From positions 44,564,213 to 44,628,212 of the forward strand of contig NC_057761.1 in NCBI RefSeq assembly GCF_010389155.1: 64,000 nucleotides of DNA. The letters are read 5' to 3'. This document shows, one piece after another, positions 37,623-48,972 of this stretch; within the stretch, counting starts at the first letter, position 1; every line of letters starts with the position of its first letter. The notes below the pieces were generated by a model. The model made no database searches. It was not told the origin of the DNA and saw nothing but the letters and a program-made list of their open reading frames with translations. The translations under genes and the position numbers were made by a program. The DNA comes from Erigeron canadensis. Its lineage: Eukaryota; Streptophyta; Magnoliopsida; Asterales; Asteraceae.

Positions 37623-38452
37623 TATGTTAATATAAATAAGATGCTGAGATGGTAATCATATAAATTAGAAAAGGAATTAAATGATAATAAATTAAATAAA
37701 TAACATCTGAAGCAAAGAAGAAAAAAGGTGCGGTGGATCTGATCATGTGAAGCAAAGAAGATATTTTAGTTGTTTCTTAAAAGGGCCTTACACAATTTAT
37801 TTTTTTTTTCGGTTTTACTTGGGATGGGTCAGTTAAAGCTTGGTAGTATTATAAGGATTAGGGTGGGCCTTGGCCCATCCTACTCTACCAATACATGAAA
37901 AGATAAACTTAAAAAGTATATAAAACAAAAGTGAAAAGCAAGCAAAATTAAAATCTCATATGGCAGAAGTTGTTGCCAATTTCTAAACAAAGTTGGTTCA
38001 TGGATAGATAAAATTTGTGCTAATTTTGACACTGTTCAAATATAAATGCTAATTGAATTTAAACATTGTTCATGTTTTATTTCACTAATAAAGAAATTAA
38101 TATAGTTAATATGGTTTTAGGTAAAATAAAACAAATATTAATGTAAAACAAATAAAACAATAGGTTTCTATTCAATGAAAATCATCGTGCATCATGAAAA
38201 TCGTTGTGTATCAATTGTTTCGTGAATCTTCGTGTATCAATTTAACAATGATCTAAGGGTCAAGATCTTGTGTTATTTGTTTACTTGAATACTTGTTTTA
38301 CAATACTCAATCCCTAATTAATATATATAACATTATAAAACATTTAAATGGTTAAATTTGTACTTGTATTTACTCGGAAAAAAAGTATGTTTTTATATAT
38401 ATAAAATAAAATCAATAACATGTTTTATATGTCACCTATGTTACAAATAAAT

Positions 38453-39026
38453 AGGGATGGCAACGGGTATGGGTTGGGTTTTGGTAATCCCAGACCCGGA
38501 CCTAATTAGAAAACCTTGTCCTAAACCCGGCCCAAAACCCGATGGGTCCCTGTTTACTTACTAACTGTCGGGTGAACGGGTTTCCACATAGGTATCAGGA
38601 CCCAATTATTAATCATTTATAATTTACAGAATCCAAATACTGATGAATGATCCCGATGAAGACTTAATATACTATTATCATTATAACAACAATATTAACA
38701 AGTTGCATCTTTGGGGCAATTATCCCCTTACGGATAAACGAATCGAACGAACACGAACGTGAGTTTGTTCATGTTCGTTCGTTTAACTTAACGAACAGAT
38801 AAACAAATATAATGACATGTTCATGTTCGTTCATTTATGTTCGTGAATGAATGTTCACGAACACAAACAAACGAACACTAATGAACGAACACAAACGAAC
38901 GAATATTTATAAATTAAGTATTTTTATTTAATTTTTTTACTTAAATAAGTAGGTATTAATAATATATACTTTATATAAAAAGATATTTATATTTAGAATA
39001 TTTTTTATAGTATAGTTGATTATGTA

Positions 39027-39061
<35 letters not shown>

Positions 39062-39684
39062 GTAACGAATAAATGTTCACGAACATAAATAAACTATAGT
39101 TCACGAACGACGGTTCATGAACTTAAACTATTGAGGTGCGTAGACTACTCCTGTTGAAATCTATTTCCAAACAATATTAACAAGTTTACATGCCTTATTA
39201 TCGGTAAGCCATAGGCCACAACTTGGAACATCAATGGTCAGGCTTGATAGTTGATAGCAAACAGGAGATTGGTTTTATAGTCCATTAATTAGGATTTAGG
39301 AAATTTGCATATGGAATTAAAGAAAGGAACTTTGAAGAACTAAACATCATAAGTTTGGATTGAAAGAAATTAGGGTATGTAGTATTAAAGAATGAAACTT
39401 GAAAGTTGGAAGAACGAAACATCTTTACTATTTTATACCTTGAAACTAACTTTTTTTATTCGCGTAATCCATGAGGGTTGGGTATATGGATACAACAGGT
39501 TAGGGTTTTGGTATACGAGTCAACTATGCGTGTTTTTATATAAAACCATTCCCGAATCCGCAACAAAATATAAAATCATCCCCATATCCGACCATACACC
39601 CGCAAACCTGGTCCCAAACCCAGCCCAAATATATCGGGTTTCAAATTTAATCCATCGAATGCAAGTTTATTTGTCATCTCTACG
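38453..39684. mobile_element. Non-autonomous hAT-like element with nested GTTCG repeats
   Basis: The left end TAGGGATGGCAACGGGTATG is mirrored at right by TTTGTCATCTCTA. Inside, 38735-39125 is a dense array of ACGAAC/GTTCGT words in both orientations, probably a second element nested in the first, with a (TA)n run at about 39035-39062. No coding sequence. An ORF at 39392-39694 is chance. Confidence 0.45.
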
Positions 39685-39705
39685 AATCATATAACTTCTG
39701 ATTTA

Positions 39706-39856
39706 GGGGGTGTTTAGCCACGATTATTTTAGTGTGCTTATGACTTTTTAACATTTTTCCCCATTTTTTTATGTTTGTTTTAGCTTTTTGGCTTCCATTT
39801 TTAAGAAGCCAAAAAATCTTCAAAACTATCTATTAAAACACTTTTCAAACACTCCT
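39706..39856. mobile_element. hAT-like MITE next to the truncated demethylase copy
   Basis: About 150 bp beginning GGGGGTGTTTAGCCA and ending TTTTCAAACACTCC, with GGCTTCC...GGAAGCC-like self-complementarity inside (AGCTTTTTGGCTTC / GAAGCCAAAAAA). It stops about 40 bp before the first preserved exon of demethylase copy A, close to where homology with copy B ends. Confidence 0.45.
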
Positions 39857-40379
39857 CTATGTTAAGAAAGAAACATTATTCGCTCTCTCACACACACATG
39901 GAGGAAAACAAGGGTGTGAAATATGTTATGTGCCATCAATGTCAAAGGAACGATAAAGGCGCTGTTGTTAACTGCGGAAAATGTGAAGTCAAGTGTTTCT
40001 GTTATCCTTGTATGACTAAATGGTATCATTCAAAACACCCTTTTGTTATTTTCAGTTTTTTGACTTAGGGTTTATGTTTCCATCTACCCTCTGCTCATCC
40101 TGTCATTATTCATGCTTGTGTGTTTTTAAATGTATATATATATACATATATATATTGGGTAACAAGTATCCTGCTAGAAGCACTATACTTTCATGATTTT
40201 GTGAGGGGGAAAGATTTTGTATTTATACATGTGATTTTCATAGGGGAAGTTTGTGAGGGGGAAACATGTTTTTTCCCTACTGCTAGAAGCATATTGATTT
40301 TTCCCATATATATATAATGTACTAATGTACTTATACTACATTATAAGACATTCGTTGTGATAACCCTAAAATGCTATAA

Positions 40380-42319
40380 GAGGGGTGGGAGTGGATACGG
40401 GGAACCCCGGCCCCGCGCGGGCACACCTCCGCCAGGGGTTTGGGGTGGGGTAAAATGGAAGGGAATTGGTGTAGTGAGCCCGAGGAGAGAGAAGAGGAGG
40501 TGGGGACCGCGTGCAGGAAAAGGACGAATGGGGGCTGGACACGTGGCGAGGGGAGCGGGGTACTAGCCGTTGGGGGTGTTTTTGAATTATTATTTTTTTT
40601 AATCTTTACCTCTTTCCCTATATATATACACTCTTTTCTTCCCAAAACAACACCCAACTACTCCCATTTTCACTACATTTTTATAAAAATTCAAACACCC
40701 TAACCTTTTCATCACTAAATTCTTACACCCATCAAAAAATATTATGGCTTCCGGTAATTTGGATAATTCGAGTGACTCTCCCGACGAATCAAATGATAGT
40801 TATATGCAATTCTTTCTTAAAGCGTTAGACTTTCTTGAAGATACGACAATTTCTAGTGATCCTCAAACTCGCCGGTATACAGACCGGCGTCGGGAAATTG
40901 GTCTTGTCACTCTTATGAATGATTGGTTCGTTCCAGAACCAAAATACGAAGACGATTACTTTCGTAACAAGTTTCGAATGGACAAGACCATGTTTTTAGA
41001 TATCGTGCGTAACATTGAAGCAAACTTCCCGTATTTCCTAGAAGGTTACAATGCAAGAAAAAGAAAAAGTTTTACGGCGATACAGAAATGCACATCCGCC
41101 GTTAGGCAACTCGCGACGGGTAACGCGCCAGACGAGTGCGACGAGTATTTGTGCATGGCAGCCAGAACCGCACGCGAGACTCTTGATTATTTTTGTGACG
41201 CCATCATTCGGTTGTATAGTCGAGAGTACCTACGCAGGCCGACGTCACACGACGTTGCGCGCATCTTCGAGGCCCACGAGCTTCGACATCATATGCCCGG
41301 GATGCTTGGTAGCATCGATTGCACACATGTCGAGTGGTCGGCATGTCCTAGACGTTTGAGAGGGCAATACACGAGGGGTGACCACAACGGTCCAACTATT
41401 ATGCTTGAAATCACCGCGTCACAAGATTTGTGGATTTGGCATGCTTTTTTCGGTGTCCCGGGGTCGAACAACGACATCAACGTGTTGAATACATCCGATT
41501 TGTATGTCAGAGCGCGTAACGGAATGACTCCGGACTCTTCATTCACCGTGAATGGCCGAGATTATAAACGTGGCTACTATCTTAGTGATGGGATCTACAA
41601 CAAGTGGTCAACACTTGTTAAAGCATACCCGTATCCAACCGACCCTAAGGAAAAAAGATTCAAGAAATTGCAAGAGGCGGCTCGAAAGGATGTCGAGCGA
41701 GCTTTTGGTGTTCTCAAAGGTAAATGGAAAATTCTTCAACGACCTCTTCGACCTCAAACGAAAGACAAAATTGGGAAGTATGTTCATACAATCATACATG
41801 TATTATTTTACACAACATGATCATTAAGAGGGACGGGAGGGCAATCTCGCCGATCCATATAATGGACTTGCCAGTGCAACCGGTGTACGATGAAAGTGTG
41901 TATGCGGAGTTGATAGACGAAGAAGTTCACCATCGCCTTCGATATGATCTTACGGAGCACGTATGGGCTCAAGATTTGATGCATCTCAATGATTAGTTTT
42001 TTTTTTAGTATTATGTAATGTTTCTTTTTTTTAAGTATTATGTAATGTTTTTTTTTTTTAAGTATTATGTAATGTTTTTTAGTTTTTAATATAATAATAG
42101 GGTATGTTTTTTAATTTTAATATAGTTTGTGAATTTGTTAAGTAAAAATAAATGAAAATAAAAAAGATGATGTGGAAATTGGGGTTAGGGTAAGTGGCGC
42201 CACCATTTTGGGGTGATTTGGGGTGAATTGGGGAAGTTTGAGGTGGAGAGTTTTTATTGGAAGATGGTGATGTGGATATTTGGGGAAGTTTGGGGTTGGG
42301 GAAACCACTCCCTCCCCCC
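40380..42319 (+). mobile_element. PIF/Harbinger element B inside demethylase copy A
   Basis: Inverted ends GAGGGGTGGGAGTGG and, reverse-complemented, GGGGGGAGGGAGTGG, flanked by TAA at 40377-40379 and 42320-42322. At 1,940 bp it carries only a transposase gene. It landed in the intron between the first two preserved exons of copy A, same orientation. Confidence 0.85.
40744..41996 (+). pseudogene. Harbinger transposase in element B, single frameshift
   Basis: Reads [110 protein letters not shown]: all three DDE acids are kept. Near 41,780-41,800 an apparent 7-8-bp duplication (CATACAAT/CATACATG) shifts the frame, ending at 41818-41820. The remaining C terminus ([16 protein letters not shown] to DLMHLND) continues in another frame to 41996. 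One repair away from open, it is much younger than element A. A TATATATACAC promoter-like motif lies at about 40,620. Confidence 0.88.
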
Positions 42320-42349
42320 TAATAACCATAATGAAATTAATCTACAATA

Positions 42350-42530
42350 TCTACCCTTAACTTATAAATTAGCTACACTACCCATTTTACATTAATAACC
42401 ACCACCAATCGCAGCCACCACCGCCTACACCACGCCGCTACCAACGCGCGCCACCACCACCAATGCCGCCGTCACTACACTTTCGCATCGCGCTGACACA
42501 TGACTAGTATATATATATATATATATATAT
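42350..42530 (+). repeat. CCACC-rich dispersed repeat with Helitron-like CTAG end
   Basis: CCACCACC-rich sequence, then TTTCGCATCGCGCTGACACA, then CTAG (42504-42507) followed by T and a TA microsatellite. It is the opposite orientation of the repeats at 30,121 and 49,857. It also lies in the intron of demethylase copy A. Confidence 0.45.
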
Positions 42531-45374
42531 TGCATCAAAAGTTTACTGCCCTCTTGCTGTCTTGCAACTGATTGGTTGATAATGTATTGGAATTTACACT
42601 TCTTCTATTACAACATTATATTGTTATGTTTGTTTTAGATGTTATAGGTACCCTAAAATGACACCAGAGATGTTTGCTGAGTGTTGCCCTGTTTGCCTTA
42701 ACATTTGCAATTGTGCATCTTGCTTGCGAAAAGTTGTCCCTAAAGTTGGTTCTCGAAGACGATCATCTTTTGTTATGGTGCGTATTGTTCTAGACGTACA
42801 TACCTCAAAATATGAATGCGAATTTGCAATACTGATTGTTGGTCTTTTTTAGGTCAAAAATAAGATTAACTTCAAACCTAGCGTTGATCAGAAAATTCAA
42901 TATTCTATCTACATCCTTCATGTTCTTCTTCCATTCTTGAAGCGTCTAAACGAGGATTACATCAAGGAGAAATTGATAGAGGCTAAAATTCAGGGTACTT
43001 TTCATTAGTCATGTCAGTGGTTTTTGTGAAATTCCCGAAATTAAACTCCTTTATACACTTTTCCCTAAATTTATCTTATTGTGCAGGATCTACTTTGTCC
43101 GATTACATCAAGTATATTTGAAGAACGTTTGCCGCGTCATGGTGTTGAGTTTATCAGCTGTTTACCCTTTAAAGAGTACACACATCCTTGTGATGGCTAC
43201 CTTAATCTCGCAGTTAAATTTCCTAAGTTTGTTTTAAATCCAGACATGGGCCCTAAATTATATATTGCTTACGGTATTGCTCAAGAATTGGGCCGTGGAG
43301 ACTCTGTAACTAAACTTCATTGTGAGATGTCTGATGCGGTATGCTTCCTTTTGATCTTATTTTTCATGTCTGATTCTAATATTCAGTACAAACAATTTTT
43401 TCAATGAAATTATGTTGTACAACATATACCCTTTTAGTGTTATCTTAAGAAGTGACTATGTGAATCTGAACCTTTTGTCATTTGCATTGTTTTGTTTAAT
43501 AAAATGTTTTGACCGATGCACGCCCAGTCTATTATAGCAGTGTATAATTACATTCATTATGGTTTCTGGTGATATGCAGGTGAATGTATTGACTCACACT
43601 GCAACGGTGACTGTCGACTCCATGCCTCTTAGAACTATAAATTACTTGAAAAAGAAGCACAAGGCTCAGGATCAGAAGGAAGTTTTTGGAATTGATAAAA
43701 ACTTGGAAGACAAAATTGTGGTTGAAAGAAATCCATGTGATATGGATATTTTAGAAACAGACAATCTTTTATCTGTTTGTAGTGCTAACGCTGGTAGCAA
43801 GTCGAAATTTGGGATTGAAACAGACTCAACTGGCGATGAATCAAATGAAAATGCATTTAGGGATAAAAGATGCAAAGGAACTGATTTTGGGAATAGAAGG
43901 TATTCATTGAAAGATAATAGGAGGCAAAATTTGAATGGAGGAAAGAAAATGAAACATGAAAAATCTTCTGGTAAACACAATAAAAGATCTGATTTCTCAC
44001 ACGGTGAAGTAGATGTTAATGAGCAGACTGTAGAAGTTGCTGATCAGGATGGTAGCTATGTTGACGGATTTGATCTGGGAGAAGGGGGTGCTTTGTGGGA
44101 CATCTTTAGGAGGGAAGATACTCCTAAATTGGAGGAATATCTTAAGAAACACTCGAGAGAGTTCAGATATTTTTACTGTCATCCGGTGGAGCAGGTATCC
44201 TTATTTTGCTCTTTTTTAATATGATAAGTTATTTGCAGTTTCTGTCCTATCTTGTATATGTATCATTTGTTCATTACAATGCTAAATTGGAATTTAATCT
44301 TTAATCTTTTATCTGTTTTTTGTATTTCATTGCTCTAGGTCATCCATCCAATTCATGATCAAACTTTTTACTTAACTATGGAGCATAAAAGGAGGCTTAG
44401 AGAAGAGTATGGTTAGTATGTATTTGCAAGATGTGTATTTGCTTTGACTGATTTAATGTGTCTGAATGTGCTTGCTCTAATGGTTCTTATTAGGAATTCA
44501 GCCTTGGACTTTAGTTCAAAGGCTTGGTGATGCTGTCTTTATACCTGTTGGTTGTGTCCATCAAGTTAGATATTTGAAGGTAAGTTTATTACTACCAGTT
44601 CTAAGTTTATTTTCACTACATTAAGTTGCCTCATTTGAAGTTAACAGGGCCCAAAGTTTAATTTCGCTTCAAGCTTTCTACTCTTTTGAATTTAGCTAGA
44701 TAACACTTCTAGGGACATTGTAGTATGTAACTATGTTGCATGATGAATTGATGATAATTGCTACACATTTTTCTCGCAAAATCATTACTCTATTATGATG
44801 TTGACTGATAAGTTTACCAGTTATGTTAATAAAGATCCTTGCATACCTAATTGGCTAAAAGACGTATCATTGCATTTACACATTACAAGCCGTTGGTTAG
44901 TCTGATGTAATAAAATAATGAGTTATCATCATTCTTTGTTTTCTATGATTAAATTATTTTTTTTTTAAATATTGAGTTAGCTATTGTATAATTAATTAGT
45001 TAGCTATTGTCATTAGTTTTAGTGCTCGATAAGTCATAGTTTAAGTTTTTATGGTCACTAAGCTAGTGGCAGTTAGTTATGGGAATATTATTATGCCTTT
45101 TAGTATCTTCAAGTTAGCATAAGTTTCTCATATTTGTGATTTGGTTGAGATCGAGTATGAAGAGTGAACCAACCTGATCTACTACGGAATAATTGGAACA
45201 TAGATGTGTCACCTTATTTTTAATTTTTTTTTTATTATTTTGTTCTGCTGTTTTGGGAACATCGGCTACAATGGCCAAGGAATCTGAGGCAAAAGTTTTT
45301 ACCCATTAAAAAGTAATTGTTGTGATCTCTACATCTGTGAATTCCGAATATTGGTCTTTAAAGAATGATTGAAA

Positions 45375-45375
<1 letters not shown>

Positions 45376-45424
<49 letters not shown>
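45376..45424 (+). repeat. (CT)n(AT)n microsatellite
   Basis: About ten CT units run into about twelve AT units in the long intron of demethylase copy A. The 88-codon ORF across it is a chance product. Confidence 0.85.
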
Positions 45425-45428
<4 letters not shown>

Positions 45429-46160
45429 AATGTCACATTGGTAAACCTTGGGCACTGCTCAGTGCTCACATCAGGGCATTATTTGTTTTCAAACATTTTT
45501 CTTTTTCAGATAATAAGACCTGCTATATGCAGCAGCAGTCTCTAAAACAAGGGCAAACCTCACTAGTAACCATACTTCTTTATCAGATGTATCAATGTAT
45601 GTATATATCTGTTTATGGAAAGCTTATGTGAGAGAGTATGGTAAGTTTACTTTATCGTAGAGAAACCTGTTATCAAATAAAGATTGTTGTCTTAATTGCT
45701 ATCGTTTTTGTGTAACTCATTTTCTGATATTTTGTGTGCATAAATATCTTTTTTTTTATTGGCTTTATGGTACTGCAGTCATGTATAAACGCTGCAGTGT
45801 ACTTTGTTTCTCCTGAAAATGTTGGTGAATGTATCCGATTATCTGAAGATCTTCGCGTGCTACCCCAAAATCACCGGGCAAAAGAGGATAAGTTGGAGGT
45901 AAATAATTTGTTCACTATGTGTTGAAACATCATATTGTTCATTCACTTCATTGACAGTATTCTTAGATGCAACTCCGTCAAATGATGCAAAGACATCAAT
46001 GAACGTGCCAAACATTAATTTGAGTTTAGTTGATTTCATTTGTGTTGCTATATAATAAAGTGGTGCAAGTGCTAAATTGCAGGTGAAGAAAATGGCGCTT
46101 CTTGCAGTGATTGAAGCTATGATGGACTTGGAAAATCCGAATCTAAACAAGTTCAGATAG

Positions 46161-47082
46161 AGCATTTGTGTCTATCATCATGGAAATGGGAAATCCACGA
46201 TAAGTATATCGTACCGAAAGGTTCGTTGTTACGTTAGTATGGATGGTTTTTGGCTAATTGATGGTTTTGTTGCCATTGGATTCAGATGGACCAACTGAAA
46301 GAACAGGAAGTGTGGGAAGAAGAATGCAGAAATGGATCCATTGATGTAGTGTGTGATTTGATTATGTTTTGTAGTTTGAAATTTTTCGAGTTGTAACCTC
46401 TAACTTACTAACCAATCATGTCGTGATTTGGGTTTGGCTCATTTTAATGAGAATGACATTTGGAAAATGCTCATTTTGTTTTTCAAGTAAGGTGGTGTTT
46501 ATTGTTTTTGTTACTTGCAGTTGCAGTACTTATTTTTATCATCATCGCAAAGATCATCGGTTATATTTATCAATATCGTTAACAGTAACATCCGTAAGTT
46601 TGCAACTTTATGATTGTATTCGTTTTGTCTTCTTCTTTTGGATGAGTAATTATTGTTTATGGTTTATTGCAAATTTTTTTCAAAAGTTAGTGTTTGGGAA
46701 GAATCATTTCTCCAATTATTCTACATCAAATCTAAATCACTAGTATTTTTTGAGAAACACCATTTTAGATGTTGAATTGGAATGAAGTAAATGGAACGAC
46801 CCTTTTCTTTGTCCCTTTTAATCTTGTTCACGTTCAATTGCAAATTAAAATAACAATCCTAAATGATTTATAATCACCGCTAACCAGGAAAACTATCTCA
46901 CCAGGCCGCTTGCACTTTGGGGGTTTCATGTCGACTCACTTCTTCCTCCCTCTCCAATGTCTCTTTCTTTTGTAACTTTTTTATTTAAATATTGTTCTGA
47001 ACCAATCATCATAAACCACTTGTCGAAAGTCAATGATGGAAAGATATCTCATGAGAGACCATACCATTCCCACCAAATTTAC
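46161..47082. other. Flank of demethylase copy A, no gene seen
   Basis: Decayed 3' flank of copy A, part of which resembles the terminal exon and intron of copy B. It then becomes AT-rich DNA up to the Harbinger insertion. The ORF at 46423-46743 is low-complexity and unsupported. Confidence 0.4.
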
Positions 47083-47085
47083 TTA

Positions 47086-48969
47086 GGGGGAAGGGAGTCA
47101 TGCCTCCCAATTTCCCATCCCTCCCAAATTCCACTAATCAAATACCTCTAACTCAATTTTTCTTTTCATCCCTCCCAACTATTTCTAATGGCATTCATGA
47201 CTTTTCCATCCCTTCCAATTTTTTTTTCTTTTTCATTTAATTTAATCAAACACTTTCTTTTTTAATAAAAACTTAAATTATTTCATTCAAATTAAACTAA
47301 ACATTACATAAACATAAATTAAAAAGTACATAAATTTAAATTCTAAATTTCTAAAATGAAGACAACTAAATCAAACTCGCAACTGATGATGGCTGCATCG
47401 CTGGATCGTCAAGGAATGATAAGTCTAAAGCCGATACATGCGCCGTGAGATCGTATCGGAGCCGATGATGCACGTTCTCGTCCATTATCTCCCGGTTTGC
47501 TTCCGGGTTATAAACTCTTGGCACCGGTGGATCCATAATATGAACCGGTGATATCGCTCGCCCGTTGTCTTTGATGATCATGTTGTGAAGTATAGTACAC
47601 GCAGCGACGACTTTTTTGATCTTCTCCTTTGTCCATAGCCGGAGGGGACGGTCCAAGATCTTCCATTTTCCCTTAAGAACACCAAAGGCTCGCTCAACAT
47701 CCTTTCTTGCAGCCTCTTGTAGTCTTTTAAATTTCTTTTCATCTTGTTCCACTGGATGAGGATAAGCTTTAACAAACGCAGCCCACCTAGGATAGATTCC
47801 ATCGGTAAGGTAGTAACCGCGCTTGTACTCATGTCCATTTACGCTAAATGAACTGTCTGGCGCGGATCCATTACGCTCGTTTTGAAACAACGGCGACTGC
47901 TTCAAAACATTGACATCGTTGTTCGATCTAGCGGGACCGAAAAACGAATGCCAAATCCACAAGTCATAAGAAGCAACACACTCAATCATAATAATAGGTA
48001 CCTTGTGATCACCCCTCGTGTATTGCCCCTTTAAGTGTTTAGGGCACATCCTCCATTCGATGTGTGTACAATCAAGACTACCAAGCATTCCTGGAATGTG
48101 GTGTCTTTCTTCATAAGCTTGTGTGATGAGAGCCAAGTCATGAGATGTAGGCCTACGTAAGAACTCCTTTTGATACAAATTGACGACCGCATCACAAAAG
48201 TACTCCATGCTCTCGCGTGAAGTTCTAGCAGCCATACATAAATACTCGTCATACGCGTCTGAAGGTTCACCCGTAGACAGTTGCTTGATCGCCGATGTGC
48301 ACTTTTGAAGAGCGGTGCAACTTTTTTTACCCCGTGCATCGTCCCCCTCTTGAAAGTAACTAAAGTTGGCTTCAATATCACCAACAATCTTCAAAAACAA
48401 CCTCTTGCTCATGCGAAAACGATGACGAAAAAATGGTTCGTCAAACTTTGAGTCTTCAACGAAGTAGTCAAACATTAGTATGGTGTGAGCTTCTTCCCGG
48501 TCTCGATCGATATACCTACGAGTGTCGGTAGTGGTGCCGGTATCTTCAAGCTCGGCGTACACTTGGTTAAAGAACTCAAAAGTACTCCCCGTAGACGATT
48601 CGTCTAACTCCGAGGGAACACAAAATGAAGAAGATGAGGAAGAGGAATCCATTTTTTAGTAATGTGGTGTTTGTTTTGGTGAAAATGTGAAGATATGGTT
48701 TTCTTTGGTGATTTTTTTGGTTAAAAATGAAGTGTATATATAGATAAAGAGGTAGGAGAAATTTTCTTTTTTTTTAATAAACCTCAAACGGTCACTTTAA
48801 GGTGGACCCCACCCCATACACGCTCCTCCCAACGGCTCAAAATTGCCATCCCTCGCCGGGATAAAATGCCGCCACCCTTCATGCCACGTTGATGCCGGAT
48901 AGATGGCGCCGGTGTGCGTTCAGCGGTATGGCATGCCACTAGCCATGCCGTCCACCACTCATCTCCCCC
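47086..48969 (-). mobile_element. PIF/Harbinger element C, apparently young
   Basis: Ends begin GGGGGAAGGGAGTCATGCC and, on the other strand, GGGGGAGATGAGTGGTGGA, with TTA duplicated at 47083-47085 and 48970-48972. At 1,884 bp it holds one uninterrupted transposase gene on the minus strand. No ORF1 is present. It lies in the spacer between the two demethylase copies. Confidence 0.88.
47366..48652 (-). CDS. PIF/Harbinger transposase, uninterrupted
   Basis: 428-residue DDE nuclease, single exon. The Ser-rich start [20 protein letters not shown] is followed by the helix-turn-helix-like [20 protein letters not shown]. The nuclease core has [15 protein letters not shown] (Asp 1), [24 protein letters not shown] (Asp 2), [20 protein letters not shown] and [19 protein letters not shown] (Glu). 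It ends [17 protein letters not shown]. All three catalytic acids are present and no stop or frameshift occurs, unlike the copies at 33,566 and 40,744. A minus-strand TATATATAC lies about 85 bp upstream. PIF/Harbinger transposition normally needs an ORF1 DNA-binding partner, which this element lacks. Activity is not shown by sequence alone. Confidence 0.93.
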   Translation of the reverse strand: MDSSSSSSSFCVPSELDESSTGSTFEFFNQVYAELEDTGTTTDTRRYIDRDREEAHTILMFDYFVEDSKFDEPFFRHRFRMSKRLFLKIVGDIEANFSYFQEGDDARGKKSCTALQKCTSAIKQLSTGEPSDAYDEYLCMAARTSRESMEYFCDAVVNLYQKEFLRRPTSHDLALITQAYEERHHIPGMLGSLDCTHIEWRMCPKHLKGQYTRGDHKVPIIMIECVASYDLWIWHSFFGPARSNNDVNVLKQSPLFQNERNGSAPDSSFSVNGHEYKRGYYLTDGIYPRWAAFVKAYPHPVEQDEKKFKRLQEAARKDVERAFGVLKGKWKILDRPLRLWTKEKIKKVVAACTILHNMIIKDNGRAISPVHIMDPPVPRVYNPEANREIMDENVHHRLRYDLTAHVSALDLSFLDDPAMQPSSVASLI

Positions 48970-48972
48970 TTA

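Larger units (their letters stand above)
39898..46160 (+). pseudogene. JmjC histone demethylase copy A (KDM3/JMJ25-type), truncated pseudogene
   Basis: Tandem relative of the gene at 52,758. Exons preserved: 39898-40022, 42648-42744, 42853-42994, 43087-43338, 43580-44194, 44339-44411, 44494-44579, 45779-45898, 46083-46160. The 219-residue N-terminal exon is absent; the copy begins at an ATG just before [10 protein letters not shown]. The exon at 43087 fuses the start of copy-B exon 5 to the middle of exon 7, removing the second zinc-finger region and the JmjC start. The join shifts the frame and meets TGA about 11 codons on. Fe ligands downstream read LHCE and GCVHQVRY. The last intron donor is lost (AAGTTC for AAGTAAG), giving TAG at 46158. 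Intron 1 holds a Harbinger element. It is unlikely to make an active enzyme; transcription is possible. Confidence 0.88.

Noticed and set aside
40331..40703. ORFs on both strands near the left end of element B
   Set aside because: GC-rich Harbinger terminal region before the transposase ATG; no domain recognised.
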